Assembly: GCF_902702775.1 (NCBI RefSeq)
Contig: NZ_LR738724.1
Span: forward strand, 868,001-932,000
Length of the DNA stretch: 64,000 nucleotides
Direction of reading: 5' to 3'
From: Streptococcus suis
GTDB taxonomy: Bacteria; Bacillota; Bacilli; Lactobacillales; Streptococcaceae
Shown: positions 10,512 through 19,470 of the stretch, in pieces
Numbering within the stretch: position 1 is the stretch's first letter
Layout: every line of letters begins with the position of its first letter
Made by a program: the position numbers and the translations under genes
Notes under the pieces: model-generated
Told to the model about the DNA's origin: nothing
Seen by the model: only the letters and a program-made list of their open reading frames with translations
The model's database searches: none

Positions 10512-11192
10512 ATGTATCAAATTGAATTTAAAGAAGAGGCCATTCTACCTAGAGAACGTTTAGTAGAAGTTGGAGCTGAGCGTCTCAGTAATCAGGAATT
10601 ACTAGCAATTTTTATTAGAACTGGGACAAAAAAAGAACCTGTTTCTATTCTCTCCAATAAATTATTGAATCGTTTGGAGAGTTTAGCGGCTCTAAGAGAA
10701 TTATCAATTGAAGAATTGCAAAGTTTGACTGGAATTGGGCGCGTCAAGGCGATTGAAATTAAGGCTATGATTGAACTTGGAAAACGTATCAATCAATCAG
10801 AGCTACTCTTAAATGAGAGAATTTTGGGAAGTGAGAAGTTGGGACGTAAGATGATTCATGAAATCGGGCATAAGAAGCAGGAGCATCTTGTTGCACTTTA
10901 TCTCAATACACAGAACCAGATTATCAGTCAAAAAACGATTTTTATTGGGAGTGTTAATCGTAGCATTGCAGAACCACGTGAAATTTTGCATTACGCAGTA
11001 AAATGCATGGCAACATCGATTATCATCGTTCACAACCACCCGTCGGGTTCAGTACAACCTAGTAGGAATGATTTGCTATTTACGGAGAATTTAAAAGAGT
11101 CCTGCGAAAAGCTAGGACTGGTATTATTAGATCATTTAATTGTTGGAAATAAGGATTACTATTCTTTTAGAGAAGAAAGTGAGTTATTTTAA
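10512..11192 (+). CDS. radC: RadC family JAB-domain protein
   Basis: A 226-residue protein with an N-terminal helix-hairpin-helix part ([14 protein letters not shown], about residues 75-90) and a C-terminal JAB/MPN metal site ([14 protein letters not shown]; His-x-His...Ser...Asp). Despite the name, a role in repair is not well supported in streptococci; the JAB domain suggests metal-dependent hydrolysis. The start has a strong AGGAGGAAATT ribosome-binding site. The 3' end overlaps the convergent next gene by 4 bp. Confidence 0.9.
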   Translation: MYQIEFKEEAILPRERLVEVGAERLSNQELLAIFIRTGTKKEPVSILSNKLLNRLESLAALRELSIEELQSLTGIGRVKAIEIKAMIELGKRINQSELLLNERILGSEKLGRKMIHEIGHKKQEHLVALYLNTQNQIISQKTIFIGSVNRSIAEPREILHYAVKCMATSIIIVHNHPSGSVQPSRNDLLFTENLKESCEKLGLVLLDHLIVGNKDYYSFREESELF

Positions 11193-11881
11193 AGTTTATT
11201 GACAATATAGTGGAAGAGGTCTTTTTCAATCTCACGTTTACCGTAGAGTAGTTCAGGATGCCATTGAACCCCTAAAAATTTAGTTGGGTAGGCTGAATGA
11301 ACAGCTTCAATAATCTGTTGATTATCCGATAGTGCAATGATTTCTAAGTCAGATGCTAAGTCTTTGATAGCCTGACGGTGAAATGAGTTTACAGTCAGAT
11401 CGGACTTATATATGTCGTAAAGTGGACTATTTTGAGTCAGTTGAATCGTTTGACTGACTTCTTGTCCGTCTATGTCTTGCCAATGTTCAGAAATTGATTG
11501 ATGAAGGCTACCACCTTGAGCTACATTGTAGAGCTGTAGACCTCGGCAGATACCGAAGATAGGTTTCTGATTTTCTTGGGCAGCCCTTATGAGGGCTAAT
11601 TCAAACTCGTCACGCTTTGGTAGATAATTATCGCTGTCAATAGTCCTTTCTTCGTGATAGTAACTTGGCTGGACATTTTGTCCTCCTGTTAGGATGAGTT
11701 TGTCAATAAGATGGATATAATATTTTGCCACATCAGGCTCTGTAACAGGAAGGATGAGTGGGAGTCCGCCAGCATCTTCAATAGCTTGTACGAGGCAAGT
11801 CTGGGTATAAGAAAGCAGGGGTTCTGTATGATCCCCTGTTTTATATTCATTTCCAGAAATACCAATAACTGGTTTTTTCAT
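11189..11881 (-). CDS. Class I glutamine amidotransferase-like (C26) gamma-glutamyl hydrolase
   Basis: A 230-residue peptidase C26 / PuuD-like protein, predicted to hydrolyse gamma-glutamyl amide bonds (for example gamma-Glu-GABA). The nucleophile elbow is FGICRGLQ (Cys), and the His-Glu pair is in GVQWHPELL. It lies immediately downstream of rex on the same strand (3 bases apart), an arrangement conserved in streptococci. The substrate here is not known. Confidence 0.85.
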   Translation of the reverse strand: MKKPVIGISGNEYKTGDHTEPLLSYTQTCLVQAIEDAGGLPLILPVTEPDVAKYYIHLIDKLILTGGQNVQPSYYHEERTIDSDNYLPKRDEFELALIRAAQENQKPIFGICRGLQLYNVAQGGSLHQSISEHWQDIDGQEVSQTIQLTQNSPLYDIYKSDLTVNSFHRQAIKDLASDLEIIALSDNQQIIEAVHSAYPTKFLGVQWHPELLYGKREIEKDLFHYIVNKL

Positions 11882-11884
11882 TGC

Positions 11885-12523
11885 TTATCCTTTTCGCATA
11901 AAGTAGAGTAGTGTTTGTAATTCACTAGTCAAATCAACATACTGAACAACGACATCTTTTGGGACAGACAAGTTAACTGGCGAAAAGCTCAGAATCCCCT
12001 TAACACCAGCTTCAACAAGAATATCGGTCACTTCTTGCGCCTTGACGCTGGGTACCGTTAGAATGGCTGTCTGAGAGTTTGCTTCGCTGATACGTTCCTT
12101 GATTTCTGAGATTGCATGGATTGGGATATTTTCATCTGTCGTTCCAACAGCTGGATTATCATCTGCTTCAAAAGCCATGACTATTTTCATTTTATTTCGT
12201 TCGTGGAAGCGATAGTGTAGCAAGGCCCGCCCCATATTCCCGACTCCAACAAGCATAACATTGGTGATGGAGGTATCATTTAGAATATCCGCAAAGAAAT
12301 CCATCAACTCTTTGACATTGTAGCCAAAGCCACGACGACCAAGCTCTCCAAAATAGGAAAAATCTCGGCGGACGGTAGCCGAATCGATTCCGATAGCTTC
12401 AGCAATTTCTTTTGAACTAGCTTTTTCAATATTTCCTGCATAGAAACGTTTAAAAATGCGATAGTAGAGGGATAGACGTTTGGCAGTTGCGCGTGGAATA
12501 TCAGATTTTTTATCGTTTTTCAC
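11885..12523 (-). CDS. rex: Redox-sensing repressor Rex
   Basis: A 212-residue repressor that senses the NADH/NAD+ ratio and releases fermentation genes when NADH is high. It starts at a GTG with AAGGAG six bases upstream. The N-terminal winged helix includes [21 protein letters not shown], the recognition part, and the C-terminal Rossmann domain has [11 protein letters not shown]. Likely targets by family knowledge are alcohol, lactate and acetaldehyde dehydrogenase genes. I did not find a complete Rex palindrome at the promoters inspected here. Confidence 0.95.
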   Translation of the reverse strand: MKNDKKSDIPRATAKRLSLYYRIFKRFYAGNIEKASSKEIAEAIGIDSATVRRDFSYFGELGRRGFGYNVKELMDFFADILNDTSITNVMLVGVGNMGRALLHYRFHERNKMKIVMAFEADDNPAVGTTDENIPIHAISEIKERISEANSQTAILTVPSVKAQEVTDILVEAGVKGILSFSPVNLSVPKDVVVQYVDLTSELQTLLYFMRKG

Positions 12524-12632
12524 TTTAGACTCCTTTATTTCGATAGAATACGCTTTATCGATTATTTATATATTAAACAGTTCTTTATTCTATTCTAGTC
12601 CAAGTTTGTGAAAAAATCAACAGATTGATTTT

Positions 12633-12664
12633 AAAAAAAGATTAAACAGGAAACTGTCTAATCT
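12633..12664 (-). terminator. Terminator of the prs-cysteine desulfurase-DUF operon
   Basis: On the minus strand AGATTAGACAG-TTTC-CTGTTTAATCT followed by seven T. The stem begins inside the last codons of the DUF4649 gene. A second perfect 8-bp hairpin (AAAATCAA/TTGATTTT, 12613-12632) follows. Confidence 0.85.
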
Positions 12665-12861
12665 AGTGTTTGTAAATAGCGATAGAGATCCCCGATTGTC
12701 CCTTTGTAATCCAGAGCTTGTCCGTCTTGTGTAATGCTGGTAACTGGATAATAGTCTGGGAGGGTTAAGCAACCGGAAAAAGCCAGAATGGCTGCATCTT
12801 TATTCTCAAATGTTTGGATACGTTCTTGCTTGTAAGCGTCAAGATAGTGAATTTCAATCAT
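12658..12861 (-). CDS. DUF4649 family small protein
   Basis: A 67-residue protein starting MIEIHYLDAYKQERI, with GAGGG upstream of the ATG at 12861; an in-frame start further upstream lies in the previous gene and lacks support. It matches the small streptococcal DUF4649 proteins that sit after the DUF1831 gene. No catalytic motif is visible. It is the last gene of the cysteine desulfurase operon, so a link to sulfur transfer is possible but not shown. Confidence 0.7.
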   Translation of the reverse strand: MIEIHYLDAYKQERIQTFENKDAAILAFSGCLTLPDYYPVTSITQDGQALDYKGTIGDLYRYLQTLD

Positions 12862-12862
12862 A

Positions 12863-13207
12863 CTAACCCTCTTTTGTAAAGATGTCACGGTCAATCAAGC
12901 TATCCATGAGGAAATAGAATTTTTCTTGAATAACCTTGTTACTTTCTGGCTTAAAGATGTTTACCAGATGAAGACCAGACTTGTCGGTAATGTTAATTTT
13001 AAAACCAGTTAGGTCTTGATTGATAATAATTTTCAAGAGGAATCCTTGGTTTGAATTTGGAATTTCTTCCAGAAGACGTGTAAGCTGATAGTGACCTGCT
13101 TTGCTTTGTTCAAAGGTGTTATCACGGAGTGTATATTTTTTGATAGCAGGGCTAATGTGATAAGTAAAATTACAATCTTTTAAGGTAACTGATTGTTGGA
13201 ATGCCAT
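12863..13207 (-). CDS. DUF1831 family protein
   Basis: A 114-residue protein, MAFQQSVTLKDC..., with a GGAGG ribosome-binding site 6 bases before the ATG at 13207. It belongs to the DUF1831 family found next to cysteine desulfurases in lactobacilli and streptococci. The function is unknown; the fold is predicted alpha/beta with no catalytic residues evident. Its start and the desulfurase stop lie side by side. Confidence 0.75.
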   Translation of the reverse strand: MAFQQSVTLKDCNFTYHISPAIKKYTLRDNTFEQSKAGHYQLTRLLEEIPNSNQGFLLKIIINQDLTGFKINITDKSGLHLVNIFKPESNKVIQEKFYFLMDSLIDRDIFTKEG

Positions 13208-13208
13208 T

Positions 13209-14324
13209 TTAACCTCCAAGTATTTTCTTTAGTTCGATGATAAGAGTATCTATCTCTTCTTTTGTATTGATTTCAGATAGGCTGATACGAATGGATTCTT
13301 TCAGACGATGGGAGTCTTTTCCATACATAGCTTCTAAAACATGGCTATTTTGGACAACACCTGCCGTACATGCGGAACCGCTAGAAACAGCGATACCTGC
13401 CAAATCTAGTTGCATGAGTAGTTGTTCATTAAGTTTACCAGGAAAACCGATATTAAGGACATGAGGGAGATGAGGTCCAGCCTGATTGAGATAATAGTCT
13501 AAGCCAGACAATCCCTTGATAATATGTTGTCGCAGTTCACTGACATGCTTATGATGCGTATCTAAGGACTCATATTGTTCTGTTAGGGCAGTAGCCATAG
13601 CAGCAATAGCAGGGAGATTCTCAGTACCTGCTCGATGTTGCTGTTCCTGCTTTCCGCCGTGGATCAAGGAATCAAATTTATGAACTTTACTATACAGGAA
13701 TCCCATTCCCTTTGGACCATGGAATTTATGGGCAGAGGCCGCGAGGAAGTCAATTCCGTAGTCAGAGGGAGAAATTGCAATTTTTCCAATTGCTTGGACA
13801 GCATCTACATGAAAGACGGCCTGATGATCGGCTAGGAGCTTTCCAATTTCCTTGATGGGAAGTAGCTGACCGGTCTCATTGTTAGCAAACATGACGCTGA
13901 CTAAAATAGTATCTGGTCGAAGGGCATCCTGAATTTGTTGAGCGGTGATTACTTGATCGACTGGTTGGATATAGGTTACCTCGAACCCAAACCGCTCCTC
14001 TAGATATTGCATGGTATGGAGGACAGCATGGTGTTCGATAGCCGTAGTAATCAGGTGTTTTCCTTTGGATTGATGTGCAAGTGCATAGCCTTGAATAGCT
14101 AAAGTATCAGCTTCGGAGCCTCCAGATGTGAAAATAATTTGTTCAGGAGAGGCGGAGAGAATCTGAGCAATCTCTTGACGACTTTGTCTAAGAGATTGAT
14201 TGGCTTTTCGACCGCTTTGATGGATACTGGAGGGGTTTCCATAATTTTCTTGAGCCACTTCGATCATCCGTTGGAGTGCAGCAGGAGATAGAGCAGTGGT
14301 TGCTGCATTATCTAAATAAATCAA
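13209..14324 (-). CDS. Cysteine desulfurase (NifS/IscS class)
   Basis: A 371-residue PLP enzyme that takes sulfur from cysteine for tRNA thiolation or Fe-S assembly. The start MIYLDNAATTALS is the family N-terminus. The PLP lysine is in ASAHKFHGPKG, and the persulfide cysteine is in SSGSACTAGV. No IscU scaffold gene is adjacent, so a tRNA-thiolation or general sulfur-donor role fits better than dedicated Fe-S assembly. It is co-directional with prs, 11 bases away. Confidence 0.92.
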   Translation of the reverse strand: MIYLDNAATTALSPAALQRMIEVAQENYGNPSSIHQSGRKANQSLRQSRQEIAQILSASPEQIIFTSGGSEADTLAIQGYALAHQSKGKHLITTAIEHHAVLHTMQYLEERFGFEVTYIQPVDQVITAQQIQDALRPDTILVSVMFANNETGQLLPIKEIGKLLADHQAVFHVDAVQAIGKIAISPSDYGIDFLAASAHKFHGPKGMGFLYSKVHKFDSLIHGGKQEQQHRAGTENLPAIAAMATALTEQYESLDTHHKHVSELRQHIIKGLSGLDYYLNQAGPHLPHVLNIGFPGKLNEQLLMQLDLAGIAVSSGSACTAGVVQNSHVLEAMYGKDSHRLKESIRISLSEINTKEEIDTLIIELKKILGG

Positions 14325-14335
14325 AGAGTTTACTC

Positions 14336-15313
14336 CTAGTTTTCTTTTTCAGGACTAGTAAATTTGAAAAGTGGGCTGAGTGGCTGATGTTCTTGGATGC
14401 GGTGGATGGCATCTGCAATCAAGTCACTAGCTGTTAGGAAGGCGATATTTTTAGGATGCTGTTCTTTGCTTGCAACAGAATCGGTAACTAATATTTCTTT
14501 GATTGGTGCTTCATCTAAGAGTTGGGCTGCAGTTCCCGCAAAGAGGCCATGGCTGGCAACTGCATAAATTTCAGTAGCACCACCTTCTTGGACAATTTTT
14601 GAAGCTTGTGAGAAAGTGCGACCAGTATTGAGAATATCGTCCACCAAAATAGCTTTTTTACCAGCAACATCACCAATAATATAGCCTTCAGAACGTTCAG
14701 AATCATCTTGAGCGTAGTCGATAATCGCAATCGGTGCATTTAGAAATTCAGCGATATTACGAGCTCGTTTGATACCAGAATTTTTAGGACTCACAATGAC
14801 GACATCTTCTCCGCAGAGTCCTTTTTCCATGTAGTAGGCTGCAAAAAGTGGTTCTGTAAGGAGATTGTCCACTGGAATGTCAAAGAAACCTTGAATTTGT
14901 GAAGCGTGCAAATCAAGAGTCAATACACGGTCGACACCAGCTTTAACCAGCATATTTGCAACTAATTTAGCTGTAATTGGTTCGCGTGGAGAAGCGGTAC
15001 GGTCTTGGCGAGCATAGCCAAAATAAGGGATGACCGCTGTAATGGTGTTGGCACTAGCACGTTTACAAGCATCGATCATAATCAATAATTCCCACAAGTG
15101 GTTATTGACCGGATAGCTTGTTGATTGGATAATGTAGACGTCTACGCCACGTACAGATTCTTCAATGTTAATTTGAATCTCACCATCCGAAAACTGACGA
15201 GAAGACAGTTTTCCAAGAGGAATTCCAGCAGAATCAGCAATTTTTTCAGCAATATCACGGTTGCTATTGAGTGAGAATAATTTAATGTTATGTTCACCGA
15301 GTGGTTGTACCAT
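14336..15313 (-). CDS. prs: Ribose-phosphate pyrophosphokinase
   Basis: A 325-residue enzyme making PRPP from ribose-5-phosphate and ATP, feeding purine, pyrimidine, His, Trp and NAD synthesis. I start at the ATG at 15313 ([13 protein letters not shown]) with GGAGT upstream; an upstream GTG at 15337 lacks a site. Motifs are the flexible loop YFGYARQDR and the PRPP-binding loop [10 protein letters not shown]. Streptococci usually carry two prs genes; the gene neighbourhood matches the second copy (prs2). Confidence 0.93.
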   Translation of the reverse strand: MVQPLGEHNIKLFSLNSNRDIAEKIADSAGIPLGKLSSRQFSDGEIQINIEESVRGVDVYIIQSTSYPVNNHLWELLIMIDACKRASANTITAVIPYFGYARQDRTASPREPITAKLVANMLVKAGVDRVLTLDLHASQIQGFFDIPVDNLLTEPLFAAYYMEKGLCGEDVVIVSPKNSGIKRARNIAEFLNAPIAIIDYAQDDSERSEGYIIGDVAGKKAILVDDILNTGRTFSQASKIVQEGGATEIYAVASHGLFAGTAAQLLDEAPIKEILVTDSVASKEQHPKNIAFLTASDLIADAIHRIQEHQPLSPLFKFTSPEKEN

Positions 15314-15424
15314 TTTAAAGTAACTCCTTTTACACACTGAGCTTTTATGATGACATAAAAGTATTTTTTACAATAGATAGTTCTATTCTATCAAAAAAAT
15401 GAAAAATTTTCAGTAGTGAAACTA

Positions 15425-15455
15425 AAAAATCAACCTTATTTGGCTGATTTTTTAT
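15425..15455 (-). terminator. Terminator of the CYTH gene
   Basis: On the minus strand AAATCAGCC-AAATA-AGGTTGATTTTTTAG, a short stem with a T-run directly after the CYTH stop. Confidence 0.75.
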
Positions 15456-15457
15456 AG

Positions 15458-16024
15458 TTATTTCATGTAGGCAGCTGTTCGTGCGACCTTACTACTAGCA
15501 TATTTGAATTGAATTGATTTCTTCTTAAGGAATTCATCAAAAAGAATTTTCCCTGCATCTGCATCGGTCACTTCGACTTCTAATTCGTAATCTTTTTGTC
15601 CCACATAATCATTTTCATCGAGGGCCATAAGGCCTATAGATGTCTGTTTCTCATAGCGTTTTGTCGTGAGGCTACCCCAGACAGCAAGTTTATCAAGTGG
15701 AATTTCGGTTGCAGAAATAATATCAGAAATTTGTCCTGCAGGTAGTTGAAAATTTTCCAATAAATCATGAGCAGTTTGGATGTCTAGAACTTGGTTATAT
15801 TCTTGATTTCCGACTTCTTGTGGAATTTTTAAGGTTAGTTCTGCTGAGTCCTCAAATGTACGAATACGGAGTGAAAAGCGGTGATTCTTCATATCTAGGT
15901 CTGGGGTATCAATGTAGTGGTTTGTTTGAAGAATTGGGCTCACATCTGAAAAGTCAGTAAGCAGGCGTTTGTATTCGGATTTGGTCAGTAAGGTTTTATA
16001 CTCAATTTCAAGGTGGTTTTTCAT
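15458..16024 (-). CDS. CYTH domain protein (putative triphosphatase)
   Basis: A 188-residue CYTH/triphosphate tunnel metalloenzyme. It begins with the defining ExExK motif (HLEIEYKTLLT) and has the alternating charged strands that line the tunnel (RFSLRIRTF, AELTLKIP, YELEVEV). The family hydrolyses or binds organic or inorganic triphosphates. It is divergent from relQ, an arrangement conserved in streptococci, which suggests a link with nucleotide signalling, but the substrate is unknown. Confidence 0.85.
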   Translation of the reverse strand: MKNHLEIEYKTLLTKSEYKRLLTDFSDVSPILQTNHYIDTPDLDMKNHRFSLRIRTFEDSAELTLKIPQEVGNQEYNQVLDIQTAHDLLENFQLPAGQISDIISATEIPLDKLAVWGSLTTKRYEKQTSIGLMALDENDYVGQKDYELEVEVTDADAGKILFDEFLKKKSIQFKYASSKVARTAAYMK

Positions 16025-16043
16025 GCAGTAAACCCTTTCAATG

Positions 16044-16052
16044 TGTTATAAT
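16044..16052 (+). promoter_or_regulatory. relQ operon promoter (extended -10)
   Basis: TGTTATAAT, an extended -10 (TGn before TATAAT), in the short divergent region between the CYTH gene and relQ, about 60 bases before the relQ ATG. Confidence 0.6.
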
Positions 16053-16110
16053 AGATTAGTCTTTGTGTTATTCTAATACAATTTAAAAGTTTTGACAAGA
16101 AAGGGGCCGT

Positions 16111-16782
16111 ATGGACTTTAACTGGGAAGAATTTTTAGACCCCTATATTCAGACAGTTGGTGAATTGAAAATCAAACTGCGGGGGATTCGCAAGCAGTAT
16201 CGCAAGGCTAATCGGCATTCTCCAATTGAGTTTGTCACAGGACGGGTAAAACCGATTGAATCCATTAAAGAAAAAATGGCCCTGCGACATATCAAATTGG
16301 AAAATCTTGCTCAAGATATGCAAGATATTGCCGGTCTTCGGATTATGGTTCAATTTGTGGACGACATTGAAGAAGTATTAGCTATTTTGCGGAAACGCAA
16401 GGATATGCAAATTGTGCATGAACGGGATTACATCAACAATATGAAAGCCTCTGGCTACCGTTCATATCATGTGGTGATTGAGTATCCTGTGGATACTATA
16501 AATGGCAACGAGACGGTTCTGGCAGAAATCCAGATTCGAACCCTTTCCATGAATTTCTGGGCTACAATTGAACATTCTCTGAATTATAAATATAAGGGGA
16601 ATTTTCCAGAAGAAATCAAGAAACGCTTGGAAGTTACAGCAAAAATTGCCTATGAATTAGATGAGGAGATGCGAAAAATCCGCAACGACATTCAAGAAGC
16701 GCAGGCCTTATTTGATCCTGCCTATCGCAAACTGAATGACGGTGTGGGCAACAGTGATGATACAGATGAAGAATACAGGTAG
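16111..16782 (+). CDS. relQ: Small alarmone synthetase RelQ
   Basis: A 223-residue single-domain (p)ppGpp synthetase. It has the RelA/SpoT synthetase motifs [36 protein letters not shown] and [23 protein letters not shown], with no HD hydrolase domain and no TGS/ACT region, which fits RelQ. It is the first gene of an operon with nadK, rluD and probably pta, the standard streptococcal order. The 3' end overlaps nadK. Confidence 0.93.
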   Translation: MDFNWEEFLDPYIQTVGELKIKLRGIRKQYRKANRHSPIEFVTGRVKPIESIKEKMALRHIKLENLAQDMQDIAGLRIMVQFVDDIEEVLAILRKRKDMQIVHERDYINNMKASGYRSYHVVIEYPVDTINGNETVLAEIQIRTLSMNFWATIEHSLNYKYKGNFPEEIKKRLEVTAKIAYELDEEMRKIRNDIQEAQALFDPAYRKLNDGVGNSDDTDEEYR

Positions 16783-17584
16783 AAAAAAAATCGCTCTGCT
16801 CGCTAGTCGAAATCCTAAGAGCGAAGCGGTGTCCAAAGAATTATGGACAAAGTTAAAAGAAGCAAATTTTATTTTGACTCCTAAAAATCCAGATATTGTC
16901 ATTTCTATCGGTGGAGATGGGATGCTTTTATCTGCTTTTCACAAATATGAAAAGTTGATTGATCGTGTACGTTTTGTAGGAATTCACACGGGTCATTTGG
17001 GGTTTTATACAGATTATCGCGATTTTGAAGTGGACAAGCTGATTGAAAATCTTAAGCTTGATACAGGTGCTAGAGTATCGTATCCGATTTTAAATGTTAA
17101 GGTCAAGATGACAGATGGCCGCATTGTCGAGGCGCGTGCCTTAAATGAGGCGACAGTAAAACGTCTTTCTAAGACCATGGTCGCAGATATTATTATTAAC
17201 AATGTGCCCTTCGAACGCTTTAGAGGGGATGGAATTTCGGTTTCAACGCCAACAGGCTCAACAGCTTATAACAAGTCATTAGGTGGTGCTGTTTTACATC
17301 CAACAATCGAGGCATTGCAGATTGCAGAAGTGGCAAGTTTGAACAATCGTGTTTACCGCACCTTGGGTTCATCCGTTGTTGTCCCTAAAAAAGACAAGAT
17401 TGTGATTGAACCAAAGCATAGTGACCGTTACTCGATTGCGGTAGACAATAAGACTTTTGTCTATGATAGTATTGAAAGTATAGAGTATCAGATAGACAAT
17501 AGTAAGATTCATTTTGTTGCAACACCGAGTCATACTAGTTTTTGGAATCGGGTTAAGGACGCCTTTATTGGAGAGGTGGAGTAA
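16766..17584 (+). CDS. nadK: NAD kinase
   Basis: A 272-residue enzyme that phosphorylates NAD to NADP. I start at the ATG at 16766 ([14 protein letters not shown]), which matches streptococcal NAD kinases and overlaps relQ by 17 bp; the frame is open further upstream inside relQ. Motifs are [16 protein letters not shown] (GGDG catalytic loop) and [15 protein letters not shown]. There is no strong ribosome-binding site, consistent with coupled translation from relQ. Its stop shares a base with the next ATG. Confidence 0.93.
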   Translation: MKNTGRKKIALLASRNPKSEAVSKELWTKLKEANFILTPKNPDIVISIGGDGMLLSAFHKYEKLIDRVRFVGIHTGHLGFYTDYRDFEVDKLIENLKLDTGARVSYPILNVKVKMTDGRIVEARALNEATVKRLSKTMVADIIINNVPFERFRGDGISVSTPTGSTAYNKSLGGAVLHPTIEALQIAEVASLNNRVYRTLGSSVVVPKKDKIVIEPKHSDRYSIAVDNKTFVYDSIESIEYQIDNSKIHFVATPSHTSFWNRVKDAFIGEVE

Positions 17585-18477
17585 TGCGGTTTGAATTCAT
17601 TGCTGACCAGCATACGAAAATAAAGACTTTCCTTAAAAAACACGGTGTCTCTAAAGGCCTATTAGCAAAGATTAAGTATACCGGCGGCAATATCTGGGTC
17701 AACGATATTGAGCAAAATGCAACTTACTTGCTTGATATTGGAGATAGGGTTACAATTGACATACCTGCTGAAGAGGATTTGACTGGTAGTTTAAAACCGA
17801 TTTTCTTTCCGTTGGATATTGTCTATGAAGATGATCATTTTCTGGCGATAAATAAGCCGGTTGGCTACGCCTCCATTCCTTCTGCCTTGCATTCATCCAC
17901 AATCGCAAATTTTGTAAAAGGTTATCTTATTGAGCAGAATTATGAGAATAAGCAGGTTCATATTGTGACTCGTCTGGATAGGGATACATCAGGCGTTATG
18001 CTGTTTGCCAAGCACGGCTATGCCCATGCACGACTCGATAAGCAGTTACAGGCCAAGCTTATTCATAAACGTTATTATGCTTTGGTGAAGGGGAATGGGC
18101 AGCTAGAAGAGACAGGGGATATTATTGCTCCTATCGGTCGTCCAGAAGATAGCATCATTACCCGTTGTGTGACAAAGAATGGAAAATATGCTCATACTTC
18201 CTATCGTGTTGTGCAATCGTGGGGAGATATTCATTTAGTAGATATTCAACTACATACTGGGCGGACTCATCAGATTCGTGTTCATTTTTCTCACATTGGA
18301 TTTCCGTTGTTAGGAGATGATATGTATGGTGGAAGTTTGGAATGTGGGATAGAACGTCAAGCCTTACATTGTCATAATTTAGCCTTCGACAATCCTTTTT
18401 CAGCCGAAAGGATTGATTTGGAAGCACCGCTTCCTGAGGATTTTCAGGCTGTTATCAATCAGTTAATAAGTAAATAA
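17584..18477 (+). CDS. RluD-type RNA pseudouridine synthase
   Basis: A 297-residue RluA/RluD family enzyme that converts uridine to pseudouridine in rRNA or tRNA. The catalytic Asp is in VTRLDRDTSGVMLFAK, with the family motif TGRTHQIRVHF further on. The N-terminal part resembles an S4 domain only weakly. It overlaps nadK by one base (TAATG) and is in the usual streptococcal order between nadK and pta. The exact RNA target is not determinable here. Confidence 0.92.
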   Translation: MRFEFIADQHTKIKTFLKKHGVSKGLLAKIKYTGGNIWVNDIEQNATYLLDIGDRVTIDIPAEEDLTGSLKPIFFPLDIVYEDDHFLAINKPVGYASIPSALHSSTIANFVKGYLIEQNYENKQVHIVTRLDRDTSGVMLFAKHGYAHARLDKQLQAKLIHKRYYALVKGNGQLEETGDIIAPIGRPEDSIITRCVTKNGKYAHTSYRVVQSWGDIHLVDIQLHTGRTHQIRVHFSHIGFPLLGDDMYGGSLECGIERQALHCHNLAFDNPFSAERIDLEAPLPEDFQAVINQLISK

Positions 18478-18494
18478 ATTTAAGGAGTTTGTTC

Positions 18495-19469
18495 ATGAAA
18501 ATTTTTGAGCAATTAGCTACAAAGCTAGAGGGTAAAAAAGTACGTATCGTATTGCCAGAAGGTGAAGAACCACGTATCTTGCAGGCGACAAAACGTTTGG
18601 TAAATGAGTCGGATGTAGTACCCGTCTTGCTTGGAAACCCGGATCGTATTAAGATTTACCTTGACATTGAAGGGATTACAGAAGGTTTTGAAATTATTGA
18701 CCCAGCTCATTATGATAGATATGATGAGATGGTAGCTGCTTTGGTAGAGCGCCGTAAAGGTAAGGTATCAGAAGAGCAGGCACATGAGTTGTTGAAAGAT
18801 GTTAACTACTTTGGTGTTATGTTGGTATATATGGGCGTAGTAGAAGGTATGGTATCTGGTGCGATTCATTCAACCGCTTCAACAGTTCGTCCAGCTCTTC
18901 AAATCATTAAAACAGAGCCAGGTGTATCGAAAACATCAGGTGCCTTCTTGATGGTAAAAGGTGAAGAGCGTTATATTTTTGGTGACTGTGCTATCAACAT
19001 TGATCCAGATGCTCAAACCTTGGCAGAAATCGCTATCAACTCAGCACGTACTGCTAAAATGTTTGGTATTGATCCAAAAGTTGCAATGCTCAGCTATTCA
19101 ACAAAAGGTTCTGGCTCAGGTCCTAAAGTTGATAAGGTGGTTGAAGCAACTAAAATTGCTCAAAAATTGCGTCCTGAGTTGGATTTGGACGGTGAATTGC
19201 AATTTGATGCTGCCTTTGTCCCTGCTACAGGTAAATTAAAAGCACCAGGTTCGAGTGTTGCTGGTCAAGCGACTGTATTTATCTTCCCAGGTATTTCAGC
19301 TGGTAATATTGGTTATAAAATTGCCGAACGTATGGGTGGATTTGCAGCGGTAGGTCCTGTTTTACAAGGTTTGAATCAGCCTGTAAACGACTTGTCTCGT
19401 GGTTGTAACCCTGATGATGTTTACAACTTGACCTTGATTACTGCGGTTCAGGCTTTGGAGCACCGTTAA
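18495..19469 (+). CDS. pta: Phosphate acetyltransferase
   Basis: A 324-residue enzyme interconverting acetyl-CoA and acetyl-phosphate, feeding ATP formation by acetate kinase. I use the ATG at 18495 (MKIFEQLATKLEGKK) with AAGGAG nine bases upstream. The PTA_PTB motifs KTSGAFLMV and DCAINIDPDAQTLAEIA are present, as is SYSTKGSGSGPKVDKV. It is the housekeeping counterpart of the PduL-type enzyme of the BMC locus. Confidence 0.96.
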   Translation: MKIFEQLATKLEGKKVRIVLPEGEEPRILQATKRLVNESDVVPVLLGNPDRIKIYLDIEGITEGFEIIDPAHYDRYDEMVAALVERRKGKVSEEQAHELLKDVNYFGVMLVYMGVVEGMVSGAIHSTASTVRPALQIIKTEPGVSKTSGAFLMVKGEERYIFGDCAINIDPDAQTLAEIAINSARTAKMFGIDPKVAMLSYSTKGSGSGPKVDKVVEATKIAQKLRPELDLDGELQFDAAFVPATGKLKAPGSSVAGQATVFIFPGISAGNIGYKIAERMGGFAAVGPVLQGLNQPVNDLSRGCNPDDVYNLTLITAVQALEHR

Positions 19470-19470
19470 T